Shown here: positions 25,648 through 34,101 of the stretch, in pieces | Numbering within the stretch: the first letter of the stretch is position 1 | Layout: the number at the start of each line of letters is the position of its first letter | From: Acidimicrobiia bacterium | GTDB taxonomy: Bacteria; Actinomycetota; Acidimicrobiia; Spongiisociales; ZC4RG35 | Direction: 5' to 3' | NCBI GenBank assembly: GCA_028284765.1 | Contig: JANQRA010000002.1 | Location: 243,832 to 307,831, forward strand | Length of the DNA stretch: 64,000 bases | Made by a program: the position numbers and the translations under genes | Notes under the pieces: generated by a model | What the model was told of the DNA's origin: nothing | Databases searched by the model: none | The model's input: the letters and a program-made list of their open reading frames with translations, nothing else

Positions 25648-26583
25648 TCAGTCCCGTAGCTCTTTTCCGGTCACATGAAGGAAGACGGCCTCGAGATTGG
25701 GCTCAGAGACCTCGACACCTGAGATCGTCCCGCCAGAACCGGTGATCGTTGCGAGTAGCTCTGGAAGTATCGAAGAGGCGTCTGTAGCCAACACACTCAG
25801 GTGGCTGTCCGACGCAGAGACTTCACTCACTCCCTGGACTGTGCGGAGAGCGCTCGCAGCGTCAGCGAGGTTGCCACCGCCCGTGACCACCACACGGTCT
25901 TTTTGGCCGACCATCGCCACCAGCTCACGTCTGGTCCCAGCAGCTTTGATCGTGCCTTCATCGATGATCGCCACCCGGTCACAGAGGCGCTCGGCCTCTT
26001 CCATGTAGTGAGTCGTGTAGATGACCCCCATGCCTTGCTGTGAAAGAGCCTCCACCGCTTCGAGGATTGCGTTGCGCGACTGGGGGTCGACTCCGACGGT
26101 TGGCTCGTCCAGGATCAGAAGCTGAGGGCTGTGCAGCAACCCGATGCCGATATTGAGCCGACGCTTCATTCCCCCGGAGTACTCCTTGGTCTGATCGTCC
26201 TTCCGGTCGGTGAGGCCGATGACGTCTAGAACCTCGGCTACTCGGCCCTCGAGACCGGAGCCGTTCATTCCATACAGGCGACCGAAGAAGGAGAGGTTTT
26301 CTTCGGCTGTTAGGTCGGGGTAGATCGCGAGATCCTGGGGAACGAGCCCAATCGCATCTCGGCCATTCGTCGAGGACGTGCTGATCTTCTCGCCTGCCAC
26401 CGTCACCGACCCGCCGTCGGGTTCGAGCAGTCCACACACCATGCTGATCGACGTGGTCTTTCCGGCACCGTTGGGCCCGAGTAGACCGAATGTCTCGCCC
26501 TCTGCAACGGAGAAACTCACTCCGTCGACAGCTGTGAAGTCATCGAATCTCTTGACCAGCGAATCAGCGGAGAGAATGTCCAC
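25648..26583 (-). CDS. ABC transporter ATP-binding protein of the ABC-2 exporter
   Basis: ATPase subunit (311 residues) driving the two downstream permeases. Walker A GLLGPNGAGKTTS (about 33-45), Q-loop VPQDLAIYPDLTAEENL (about 81), signature YSGGMKRRLNIG (about 135), Walker B LLILDEPTVGVDP (about 153) and H-loop YTTHYMEEAERLCD (about 190) are all intact. A C-terminal extension of about 80 residues follows the nucleotide-binding domain, as in DrrA/NatA-type exporters. First gene of the operon; its start lies next to the TGTCA operator array shared with the TetR gene. Confidence 0.92.
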   Translation of the reverse strand: MDILSADSLVKRFDDFTAVDGVSFSVAEGETFGLLGPNGAGKTTSISMVCGLLEPDGGSVTVAGEKISTSSTNGRDAIGLVPQDLAIYPDLTAEENLSFFGRLYGMNGSGLEGRVAEVLDVIGLTDRKDDQTKEYSGGMKRRLNIGIGLLHSPQLLILDEPTVGVDPQSRNAILEAVEALSQQGMGVIYTTHYMEEAERLCDRVAIIDEGTIKAAGTRRELVAMVGQKDRVVVTGGGNLADAASALRTVQGVSEVSASDSHLSVLATDASSILPELLATITGSGGTISGVEVSEPNLEAVFLHVTGKELRD

Positions 26584-26596
26584 CTTGATTTCCTCC

Positions 26597-26655
26597 TGAC
26601 AATGTCACATCGTGAACAATGTCAGACAAATGTGACAATGTCAAGTACCATGTCA
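26597..26655. promoter_or_regulatory. Operator array in the ABC exporter / TetR divergent promoter
   Basis: The perfect palindrome TGACAATGTCA occurs twice, at 26597-26607 and 26633-26643, 36 bases apart. Further TGTCA half-sites lie at 26620-26624 and 26651-26655, and TGTCACAT (26603-26610) mirrors ATGTGACA (26630-26637). The array fills the gap between the ATPase start and the preferred TetR start, which fits binding by the divergent TetR protein and control of both transcripts. Confidence 0.7.
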
Positions 26656-26657
26656 CT

Positions 26658-27209
26658 GTGACTGACAAGACGGACTCTAGAACGGCGCTGCTCAGGGCGA
26701 TGGAGCTAGTAGTTCTCGAAAAGGGATCGAGGAACCTCAGTCTCAGGGAGGTGGCTCGCACCGCAGGGATGTCGCATGCCGCGCCAGGGCACCACTTCGG
26801 CGACAAGGAAGGGATGATTGCAGCTTTCGCCCGGGAAGGCTTCGCGAGATTCGCCGAGACCATGGCCGCCGGAGATCCAGACAACATGAGAGGAAGCGCC
26901 TACATCCGTTTCGCTCGTGAAAACCCGGCTCACTTCGACGTCATGTTTCGATCCGGGCTGGACACATCCAAGTACTCGGGACTCGCCGAGGGCGCGCACG
27001 GGACATTCGGAGCTCTCGTGCAGTCCGTGGCAGAGGCCCAGGCTGCCGGTATTCAACCGGACGCTCCCACCGAGATACTTGCGCTGAGAGCCTGGAGCCT
27101 GGTGCACGGTCTCGCATCACTCATCATCGACCGACAGCTCGACGATGTGGTGGATGAGGATGAAATCGACGAGGTGATACAAGCAATCCTGGACAGCAGG
27201 CCGAGATGA
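26658..27209 (+). CDS. TetR family transcriptional regulator
   Basis: Repressor of about 183 residues. The N-terminal helix-turn-helix is standard: RTALLRAMELVVLEKGSRNLSLREVARTAGMSHAAPGHHFGDKEGM region (given in part: LSLREVARTAGMSHAA then HHFGDKEG). The C-terminal ligand domain fits the TetR_C WHG type (HFDVMFRSG). I place the start at GTG 26658 rather than ATG 26619, because the upstream extension would be translated from the operator array itself and lacks family likeness. Divergent from the ABC-2 exporter operon, which it most likely represses together with its own gene; the inducer is probably a transported compound. Confidence 0.87.
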   Translation: MTDKTDSRTALLRAMELVVLEKGSRNLSLREVARTAGMSHAAPGHHFGDKEGMIAAFAREGFARFAETMAAGDPDNMRGSAYIRFARENPAHFDVMFRSGLDTSKYSGLAEGAHGTFGALVQSVAEAQAAGIQPDAPTEILALRAWSLVHGLASLIIDRQLDDVVDEDEIDEVIQAILDSRPR

Positions 27210-27240
27210 GTAGAAGCGCCAGCTTTGTAGTCTGACCTGC

Positions 27241-28125
27241 GTGTTTGAGCATTTTGCCGGCGAAACGTCGCCGGTTCATTGGAAGGACTACGGAGGCGAA
27301 GGTTCACTCGTAGTCATGGTTCACGGGCTCGGTGGGTCGCTGGCCAACTGGGACATCGTCGGACCGCGCCTCGCCGACAACCACCGCGTTGTTGCGCTTG
27401 ACCTACCAGGCTTTGGCCTGTCGCCGCCAGGCGCAGACTACGAACTGGCCACCCACGTCGATGCCATCGTGGACTTCATCTCCGGTTTCTCGGAACCGGC
27501 AATCGTGGTCGGCAACTCGATGGGCGGGCTTCTCGCACAGATGGTCGCTGCGGACCGCCCGGAACTTGTCGATGCTCTGGTCCTGATTGCACCCGCCACT
27601 CCCCCGCGCCTGCCGGACCCCAACATCAATTGGCCTATGGCGACTCGGCTAGCAATCAATGCCGTCCCCGGTCTCGGTGTTGCTTTGAGCAAGCGGATCA
27701 TCAACACCCGGACATCAGAAGAACTGGTGAAAGAGTCTTTGGACAGGATCACACACCGCTCATCTCGTGTCCCATTGGAGATGATCGACTCTTTCGTGCG
27801 CATCGCCGAGATTCGACGCAACTACCCGTGGGCGCCCCTCGCCGTGCCCAAGACCGGACAATCGATAAGCCGGTACCTGTCCAGGCCATCGAAATTCGTC
27901 GAGATGATTCGTCGGATCAAAGCGCCCACGTTGGTGGTGCAGGGGATGGAAGATCCGATCGTCTCGCCAACCTGGGTCAGTTGGGCATGCTCGCTTCGTA
28001 CTGATTGGGAACTCGTCCAACTGGAGGGCACCGGACACACTCCTCAGATCGACGCCCCTGTTCGGCTGCTCGGAGTGGTCGAACCCTGGCTGGCAGCACA
28101 TCAGAAACACGCCCTCAGTGCCTAA
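27241..28125 (+). CDS. Alpha/beta hydrolase
   Basis: Soluble alpha/beta-fold hydrolase of 294 residues, without signal peptide. HGLGGSLANWD (about 24-34) is the oxyanion-hole region; the nucleophile elbow is GNSMGG (about residue 91); the acid is expected in the strand before DPIVSPTWV (about 240) and the His in GTGHTPQID (about 262). Esterase, haloperoxidase-like and C-C hydrolase activities are all possible. GTG start with weak ribosome site. It lies 31 bases after the TetR gene and 13 bases before aceE, so it could be co-transcribed with either; no functional link is evident. Confidence 0.85.
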   Translation: MFEHFAGETSPVHWKDYGGEGSLVVMVHGLGGSLANWDIVGPRLADNHRVVALDLPGFGLSPPGADYELATHVDAIVDFISGFSEPAIVVGNSMGGLLAQMVAADRPELVDALVLIAPATPPRLPDPNINWPMATRLAINAVPGLGVALSKRIINTRTSEELVKESLDRITHRSSRVPLEMIDSFVRIAEIRRNYPWAPLAVPKTGQSISRYLSRPSKFVEMIRRIKAPTLVVQGMEDPIVSPTWVSWACSLRTDWELVQLEGTGHTPQIDAPVRLLGVVEPWLAAHQKHALSA

Positions 28126-28138
28126 CTAACCTGGCCTC

Positions 28139-30862
28139 ATGCCATCAGACCTCGGCGAAACAATTGGCGTTGAATACGTTCATCAACTTCCGGACACCGA
28201 CCCTGTCGAAACCAACGAGTGGATCGAATCCCTCGACGCGGTAGCTGAGGAGCACGGGCCGTCCCGAGCGCAGTTCTTGTTGGCGAGGCTTCTCGAACGT
28301 GCCCACGAGACTCGACTGGGCATACCCGGAGCTGTCACCTCCCCATATGTGAACAGCATCCCGTTGGAGGAACAGCCGGAGTTTCCAGGCGACGAAGACA
28401 TCGAGCGCCGCATCAGGCGGTTCATTCGCTGGAACGCGGCCGTCATGGTCGTCAAGGCGAATCACCGCGAAAAAGGCATCGGTGGCCACCTGTCGACCTT
28501 CGCCTCATCAGCAACTCTCTACGAGATCGGATTCAATCACTTCTTCAAGGGCCGAAAGGCCGACGGTGGTGGTGACCATGTCTATATCCAAGGCCATGCC
28601 GCTCCCGGCATCTACGCACGGGCCTTTCTCGAGGGCAGGCTCGAAGAGAAGCATCTCGACAACTTCCGCTTCGAGATCGATGGTGACGGGCTCTCGTCCT
28701 ATCCACATCCGAGGCTCATGCCCGATTTCTGGGAGTTCCCAACCGTGTCGATGGGACTGGGGCCGATCAACTCGATCTATCACGCCAGATTCAACAAGTA
28801 CATGGAGAATCGTGGTCTGGCCGAAACCGACAAACAACGGGTTTGGTGCTTCATCGGTGACGGTGAGACCGATGAGCCCGAGACACTCGGCTCGATCTCC
28901 CTCGCTGCCCGTGAAGGCCTCGACAATCTGACCTGGGTCATCAACTGCAACTTGCAGCGACTCGACGGCCCGGTCCGGGGCAACGGCCAAATCATCACCG
29001 AGCTCGAGGCGGTGTTCCGCGGCGCCGGATGGAACGTCATCAAGGTCATCTGGGGCAGCGGTTGGGACGAGCTGCTGGCAAACGACACCGAAGGGGCTCT
29101 TGTCCAGGTGATGGGGGCAACGGTTGATGGTGAGTACCAGCGCTACAAGGCAGAAGACGGCGCCTACGTACGAGACCACTTCTTCGGGAAAGACCCGAGA
29201 ACCAAAGAACTCGTCGCTGACATGAGCGACGAGGAGATCTGGGCTCTGCGTCGGGGAGGCCTCGACTTCCGCAAGATCTATGCGGCGTACAAGGTCGCCA
29301 CCGAGTTGGACAACGGCAAGCCCACCGTGATCCTCGCCAAGACCATCAAAGGCTGGACATTGGGTCCCGACGTGGAGGGTCGCAACGCAACTCACCAGAT
29401 CAAAGAACTGACCAACCAGCAACTGAAAGACCTCAGAACCACTCTTCACCTAGAGAACGAGATTCCGGAATCGTCTCTGGAAGGAGACTCCGAGCCGGTC
29501 TATTTCCGCCCTGGACCTGGGTCGCCGGAGCACGAGTACCTCATGGCTAAGCGTGTCGAACTCGGTGGTTCGGTCCCGAACAGAAACGCCCACACCGGTT
29601 CGATGGAGCTCCCCGGTGATGAGGTGTACGAAGAGGTGATGGCTGGGAGCGGCAAGGTCGAGGCTTCGACTACATCCGCTTTCACGAGACTGCTTCGATC
29701 GTTGGCCCGAGCAGAGGGATTCGGACCACATGTGGTGCCCATCGTCCCCGACGAGGCCAGAACCTTCGGCATGGACTCCCTGTTCCGGGAGCTCAAGATC
29801 TATGCGTCGAAGGGACAGCTATACGAGCCGGTAGACGCGTCGATGCTCCTCTCCTACTCGGAGTCCCAAGACGGGCAGATCCTCGAAGAGGGCATAACCG
29901 AGGCAGGTTCACTGGCTTCGTGGACAGCAGCGGGGACGTCTTATTCGACCCTTGGTGTCCCGATGGTCCCCTTCTTCATCTTCTACTCGATGTTCGGCTT
30001 CCAGCGTGTGGGTGACCTGATTTGGAACGCCAGCGACGCACGCACGAGAGGATTCCTGCTTGGCGCCACCGCCGGTCGGACCACTCTCGCCGGTGAAGGC
30101 CTGCAACACCAGGACGGCCACAGCCTGATCCTGGCTTCGACGGTCCCGGTTTGCCAGGCCTACGACCCCGCATTTGCCTACGAAGTCGGCACCATCGTCA
30201 AGCGCGGCCTGAAACGCATGTTCGGCCCCGACCCGGACGATGTCTTCTATTACCTGACGGTCTACAACGAGAACTACGCCCAGCCGCCCCGCCCGAATGG
30301 CGTGGAACAAGGAATCATGGATGGTCTGTACAAGTGGGCGGCGCATCCAGATGGGACCAACCAAGACGTCAGCATCTTCTTCTCTGGGACGGCAAACCTC
30401 GCGGCCCGCGAGGCCCAAGAAGAACTCGCTCAGCACTACGGGGTGGGCGCCGAGCTTTGGTCCGCAACCTCCTACAAGAAACTTCGAGAGCAGGCTCTGA
30501 AAGTCGAGCGATGGAACCGACTACACCCAGACCAGGAGCCTCGGACCGCCCTCGTGACGAAACTGCTTGCCGAATCCGAGGGCCCGGTGGTCGCGGTGAC
30601 GGACTTCATGACGATGGTCCCGGACCAAGTATCGAAGTGGATGGATCGGGACTTCATAACACTTGGCACCGACGGTTACGGTCGATCGGATAGCCGGGTA
30701 GCCCTCCGAAGGTTCTTTGAAACGGACACCGGGCACGTCGTCGTCGCGGTGCTGTCGGGCTTGGTGAAGTCAGGTCGGATGAAGCCGGCCGCAGTCGCCG
30801 ACGCACTCGAGAGATACGGGATCGATCCCGATGCCGGGAACCCCGCACTCGACCACAAATGA
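28139..30862 (+). CDS. aceE: Pyruvate dehydrogenase E1 component, homodimeric
   Basis: Thiamine-diphosphate enzyme that decarboxylates pyruvate and acetylates the lipoyl group of E2. The 907 residues match the homodimeric AceE family used by Actinobacteria: VNSIPLEEQPEFPGDEDIERRIRR region near residue 65, HAAPGIYARAFLEGRL (about 155), the ThDP motif GDGETDEPET through NLTWVINCNLQRLDGPV (about 240-280), and the pyrimidine domain with GDLIWNASDARTRGFLLGATAGRTTLAGEGLQH (given in part) near 620. E2 and E3 genes are not in the window, as is common for actinobacterial aceE. Its stop overlaps the next start as ATGA. Confidence 0.95.
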   Translation: MPSDLGETIGVEYVHQLPDTDPVETNEWIESLDAVAEEHGPSRAQFLLARLLERAHETRLGIPGAVTSPYVNSIPLEEQPEFPGDEDIERRIRRFIRWNAAVMVVKANHREKGIGGHLSTFASSATLYEIGFNHFFKGRKADGGGDHVYIQGHAAPGIYARAFLEGRLEEKHLDNFRFEIDGDGLSSYPHPRLMPDFWEFPTVSMGLGPINSIYHARFNKYMENRGLAETDKQRVWCFIGDGETDEPETLGSISLAAREGLDNLTWVINCNLQRLDGPVRGNGQIITELEAVFRGAGWNVIKVIWGSGWDELLANDTEGALVQVMGATVDGEYQRYKAEDGAYVRDHFFGKDPRTKELVADMSDEEIWALRRGGLDFRKIYAAYKVATELDNGKPTVILAKTIKGWTLGPDVEGRNATHQIKELTNQQLKDLRTTLHLENEIPESSLEGDSEPVYFRPGPGSPEHEYLMAKRVELGGSVPNRNAHTGSMELPGDEVYEEVMAGSGKVEASTTSAFTRLLRSLARAEGFGPHVVPIVPDEARTFGMDSLFRELKIYASKGQLYEPVDASMLLSYSESQDGQILEEGITEAGSLASWTAAGTSYSTLGVPMVPFFIFYSMFGFQRVGDLIWNASDARTRGFLLGATAGRTTLAGEGLQHQDGHSLILASTVPVCQAYDPAFAYEVGTIVKRGLKRMFGPDPDDVFYYLTVYNENYAQPPRPNGVEQGIMDGLYKWAAHPDGTNQDVSIFFSGTANLAAREAQEELAQHYGVGAELWSATSYKKLREQALKVERWNRLHPDQEPRTALVTKLLAESEGPVVAVTDFMTMVPDQVSKWMDRDFITLGTDGYGRSDSRVALRRFFETDTGHVVVAVLSGLVKSGRMKPAAVADALERYGIDPDAGNPALDHK

Positions 30863-32007
30863 GTAGCTATGGCGACCTCGTCGCTGCCGCCAAGAGGCGG
30901 ATTCTCGAGGTGACACCTGCCGAGGTTGACCTCGACACGGTCAGAATCATCGATGTCCGCGAGCGGGACGAGTTTGAGTCCGGGGCCATCCCGGGAGCGA
31001 TGCTCATCCCGAGGGGTGTCCTGGAGCGGGATATCGGTTCGATGGTGCCAGATCCGTCCACTCCTCTCGTCGTGCACTGCGCGGGCGGTGCCCGCTCGGC
31101 GCTGGCTGCAGCCTCACTCTTGGACATGGGGTACACATCCGTGGTGTCGTTGGCTGGAGGCTTCGAGGCGTGGAAGCAGGCGGGTCGGGTGTGGGGTGAC
31201 CCGACGGGACTGACCGGTGAACAGCGGTCCCGATATGCGCGACATGTTCGCCTACCAGAGGTCGGCGAAGAGGGTCAGCTACGACTACTCAGTTCGAGTG
31301 TCCTGCTTGTCGGGGCCGGTGGCTTGGGCTCCCCGGCGGCCATCTATCTAGCGGCTGCGGGCGTCGGGAGAATCGGCATCGTGGACGACGACGCGGTCGA
31401 TCAGTCCAATCTTCAAAGGCAGGTCCTCCACAACGTCGATCGAATCGGCATGGCGAAGACTGAGTCGGCGCGGGAGACGCTCCTCGCCCTGAACCCGGAC
31501 GTGAAGGTCGAAACCCACGATGTGCGGCTGACGGCTGCAAACGCCGTCGACCTCATGGCCAAATACGACGTCGTGATCGATGCTGGGGACAACTTTCCGA
31601 CGAGATATCTGGTGAACGACGCGTCGCTCCACACCGGTGTACCGGTGGTACACGGCTCGATCTTCCGATTCGAAGGCCAGGTGGCTGTCTTCAAACCGTG
31701 GGAATCGGCTTGCTACCGCTGTCTCCACCGAGAGCCTCCTCCTCCCGAACTGGCGCCATCCTGTGCCGAGGCAGGCGTGCTCGGCGTGCTGCCCGGTGTG
31801 ATCGGCTCAATCCAGGCAATGGAGGCGCTGAAACTACTTTTGGACATCGGCGACACCCTCGAGGACAGGCTCTTGATCTACGACGCTCTCGACCAGGACT
31901 TCACGTCGGTTTCGGTGGCTCGTGCTTCCGATTGTCCGGCCTGCTCCGTCCGAACTTCGCCGCCCCGGATCGTCGACTATGACGAAACCTGCCGTCCATC
32001 TACCTGA
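30859..32007 (+). CDS. Rhodanese-ThiF/MoeB fusion (MoeZ-like, reversed domain order)
   Basis: E1-like enzyme that should adenylate the C-terminal glycine of a ubiquitin-like sulfur carrier and help sulfurate it. Residues about 15-112 are a rhodanese domain with active-site Cys74 in CAGGARS; residues about 120-365 are a ThiF/MoeB domain with GAGGLGSPAAIYLAAAG (about 150), DDDAVDQSNLQRQ and R, K adenylation residues, and zinc-binding CYRC and CPAC pairs near the end. In MoeZ and MOCS3 the order is ThiF then rhodanese; here the rhodanese is N-terminal. The ATG overlaps aceE's stop (ATGA) and its end overlaps the JAMM gene by 29 bases, so the three are probably one transcript. The carrier partner is not nearby. 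Confidence 0.87.
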   Translation: MSSYGDLVAAAKRRILEVTPAEVDLDTVRIIDVRERDEFESGAIPGAMLIPRGVLERDIGSMVPDPSTPLVVHCAGGARSALAAASLLDMGYTSVVSLAGGFEAWKQAGRVWGDPTGLTGEQRSRYARHVRLPEVGEEGQLRLLSSSVLLVGAGGLGSPAAIYLAAAGVGRIGIVDDDAVDQSNLQRQVLHNVDRIGMAKTESARETLLALNPDVKVETHDVRLTAANAVDLMAKYDVVIDAGDNFPTRYLVNDASLHTGVPVVHGSIFRFEGQVAVFKPWESACYRCLHREPPPPELAPSCAEAGVLGVLPGVIGSIQAMEALKLLLDIGDTLEDRLLIYDALDQDFTSVSVARASDCPACSVRTSPPRIVDYDETCRPST

Positions 32008-32344
32008 GGACATCCGCAGGAGGATCATCGAGCACTGCGAGGCAGAACTCCCCAACGAGGCCTGCGGGCTGCTGGCGGTCTCGGATGGTGAGGTGGTGAC
32101 GGTATATCCGACGCGAAACGCCGATCGGTCACCGACCTCGTACACCGTCGACCCGGCTGATCACATAGGCGCGTTGCTTGATGCCGAGTCGAAAGGGTGG
32201 GAGTTGGGTGGGGTGTATCACTCGCATCCCAACGGTCCCGCGGAACTCTCGGACATCGACAGGGCAAAGGCGCTGGAGCCAGAGTGGATCCACGTGGTGG
32301 TCGGATTTGGTGGAGGTGAGCCAGAGGTGCGGATCTTCGACTGA
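31979..32344 (+). CDS. JAMM/MPN+ metalloprotease (Mec/QbsD type)
   Basis: Zinc peptidase of 121 residues that in characterised relatives trims the C-terminus of a sulfur-carrier protein or releases cysteine from it (Mec, which acts on CysO in mycobacteria). The catalytic set is complete: Glu in LPNEACGLLA (about residue 27) and YHSHPNGPAELSDID (HxH...D, about 80-94). The ATG lies 29 bases inside the end of the ThiF fusion gene in another frame. Pairing of JAMM with ThiF/rhodanese points to the sulfur-carrier pathway, but CysO and CysM homologues are not seen in the window. Confidence 0.88.
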   Translation: MTKPAVHLPEDIRRRIIEHCEAELPNEACGLLAVSDGEVVTVYPTRNADRSPTSYTVDPADHIGALLDAESKGWELGGVYHSHPNGPAELSDIDRAKALEPEWIHVVVGFGGGEPEVRIFD

Positions 32345-32416
32345 CGAGCACAATCCCGCTCGACCAAATCTGTCACACCCCGTTTGTACCTTGATGGTCA
32401 GTAGGGAGAGAACACT

Positions 32417-33536
32417 TTGAGTGGTATCCGTTCAGCAGTTGATGAACTGAAATCACTTCCCCACCAGGACTTGACTCTCGCCATGCGTCATGAGGCCATG
32501 GTCGAGATGACGGAAGCCTCTGATCAGCTCATGGTGGCCATGGCGGAGATGATCCGCACCTTCAGCGCTCACGAGTAGCGCGAGCTCGGCCATGCGTCGC
32601 CCACGGCGTACGTGATGAACATCGGGCGGATGACCGCTGGCCGTGCGAGAAGGATCGTGTCCGCAGCCAACTCTGCGGCCAAGGCACCTATCTCCTATCA
32701 GGCCTGGATAGATAGTCGCCTTTCCACCGATCAGGCCACGGTGCTGTTCCGGGCTGCAGAAGCGATTCCGGATGCGTTTCCCGACGCCGAAGAGCGACTC
32801 GTCGAAATCATCGAACCATTAAGCGCGAAGGAAACCACCAAGGCGGTTGAGTACTGGCGGCAGTCAGCGGACGGACCGGGTGAGGGCCGATCTCGAGACA
32901 CAAATGCAGCGTCGAGGGCTCTCCTTATCCGAGAGTCTTGGTGGGATGAGACGGGTCGACAGATGGCTCACCTCCGATGCGGGCGAAGCGTTGGAAACCG
33001 CAATGGATGCGCTCATCGCACCACCCCGAGATGGCGACCACCGCACCCCACGCCAGAGGCGGCACGACGCCCTCGAAGACCTAGCCAGACACTGGCTCGA
33101 TCATGGAGAAACCCCCACGGTTGCCGGCGAGAAGCCGCACATCAGCCTCATCACCGACCTCCCTGCGCTCCAGGGCATCGCCGGCGGAATTCACGAAACC
33201 GCCGACGGCACGGTTCTCGACGTCGAAGCAATCCGCCAGATCGCGTGCGACGCTTCCATGAGCCGCATTCTTTTGGGTCCTGATTCCGAAGTCATCGACA
33301 TCGGACGCAAATCCAGAGTCTGGACGCCCGCACAGCGCAGGGCCATCACCGCCAGGGACCGGCATTGCACCCACCCGGGCTGCTGCACGGCAGCCAAGCA
33401 CTGTGACATCCACCACATACGGCACTGGGCGGACGGAGGAACCACAAGTGTCGACAACGGCAGGCTCCTCTGCCGGCACCATCACACCACCCAGCACCTC
33501 AAAGAGAAGCAACGGCGCCGACGAACCAGTGGGTGA
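32417..33536 (+). pseudogene. DUF222 / HNH endonuclease gene, disrupted
   Basis: Remnant of an actinobacterial 13E12-type protein: DUF222 region first, HNH nuclease at the end. The frame starts with TTG 32417 (GGGAGAG just upstream), is broken by an in-frame TAG at 32576 after SAHE, continues in the same frame from 32579 to about 32880 (MNIGRMTAGRARRIVSAAN...), then shifts frame near 32875-32884 (DGPG to RVRADLE) and runs to the HNH end with CTHPGCC, CDIHHIRHWADGG and NGRLLCRHHH, stop 33534-33536. Two independent lesions make function unlikely. Such genes are numerous in actinobacteria and often decay. The HNH half alone (from about 32847) could still be translated, which would lack the DUF222 domain. 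Confidence 0.85.
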
Positions 33537-33573
33537 GCCCGCGCCCTCACCCCGATCCGCCATAATCAACCCC

Positions 33574-34101
33574 ATGCACCGCACCACCGAGCAGCTAGAA
33601 GCCCAGCTCCCGGAGATCCTCGCCGCGCCCAAAGACGCCGGTCCTATTGAAATGATCGTGCGTCGGCCCGATGACGCCCAGCGGGAGATTGTCCAGTCAG
33701 CCCGACTCGACCCTTCCGTGGGTCTGGTCGGTGACAACTGGATCGACCGGGGTGGGACGAATGCCGAGACTCAGCTGACGTTGATGAGCTCCAGGGTGGT
33801 CGACGCCATGTCCAACGATCGCAAGCAGTGGCCGCTTGCCGGAGACCAGATCTATGTGGACATGGATCTGTCGAAGGACAACCTGCCGTCTGGGACCCAA
33901 CTCGAGATCGGCGAGGCGACCATCCAGATTTCTGAGGCGCCTCATACAGGTTGTGCCAAGTTCGTTCAGCGGTTTGGGAAAGATGCGCTGCGCTTCGCCA
34001 ACGTGGGCGACGGGCGCGAAAAGCGCTTCCGGGGTGTCTATGCCTTTGTCGTCGAACCTGGCGAGGTCAAAACCGGCGACAAGGTCACCAAGCTCAAATA
34101 G
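33574..34101 (+). CDS. MOSC domain protein
   Basis: A 175-residue MOSC-fold protein, the family that carries the C-terminal domain of molybdenum-cofactor sulfurase and of mARC/YcbX enzymes. The conserved Cys lies in EAPHTGCAKFVQRFG (about residue 126), preceded by LVGDNW and MSNDRKQWPLAGDQIYVDMDLS. The stand-alone form is common in actinobacteria with unknown role. The start ATG 33574 matches the usual N-terminus. It converges on the multicopper oxidase gene with an 8-base overlap. Its position opposite an operon with CoxG and MogA/MoaB genes hints at a molybdenum-cofactor theme but this is only context. Confidence 0.82.
   Translation: MHRTTEQLEAQLPEILAAPKDAGPIEMIVRRPDDAQREIVQSARLDPSVGLVGDNWIDRGGTNAETQLTLMSSRVVDAMSNDRKQWPLAGDQIYVDMDLSKDNLPSGTQLEIGEATIQISEAPHTGCAKFVQRFGKDALRFANVGDGREKRFRGVYAFVVEPGEVKTGDKVTKLK

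Noticed and set aside
26619-26657. ATG 26619 as start of the TetR gene
   Set aside because: It would place the first 13 codons in the operator array; the TetR-type N-terminus begins after the GTG at 26658.
28508-29449. 313-codon minus-strand frame inside aceE
   Set aside because: It is a shadow of the well conserved aceE coding frame and has no family likeness.
32576-32884. Programmed recoding (stop read-through or frameshifting) in the HNH gene
   Set aside because: Two separate lesions of different kinds without a slippery heptamer or selenocysteine context are better explained by decay.
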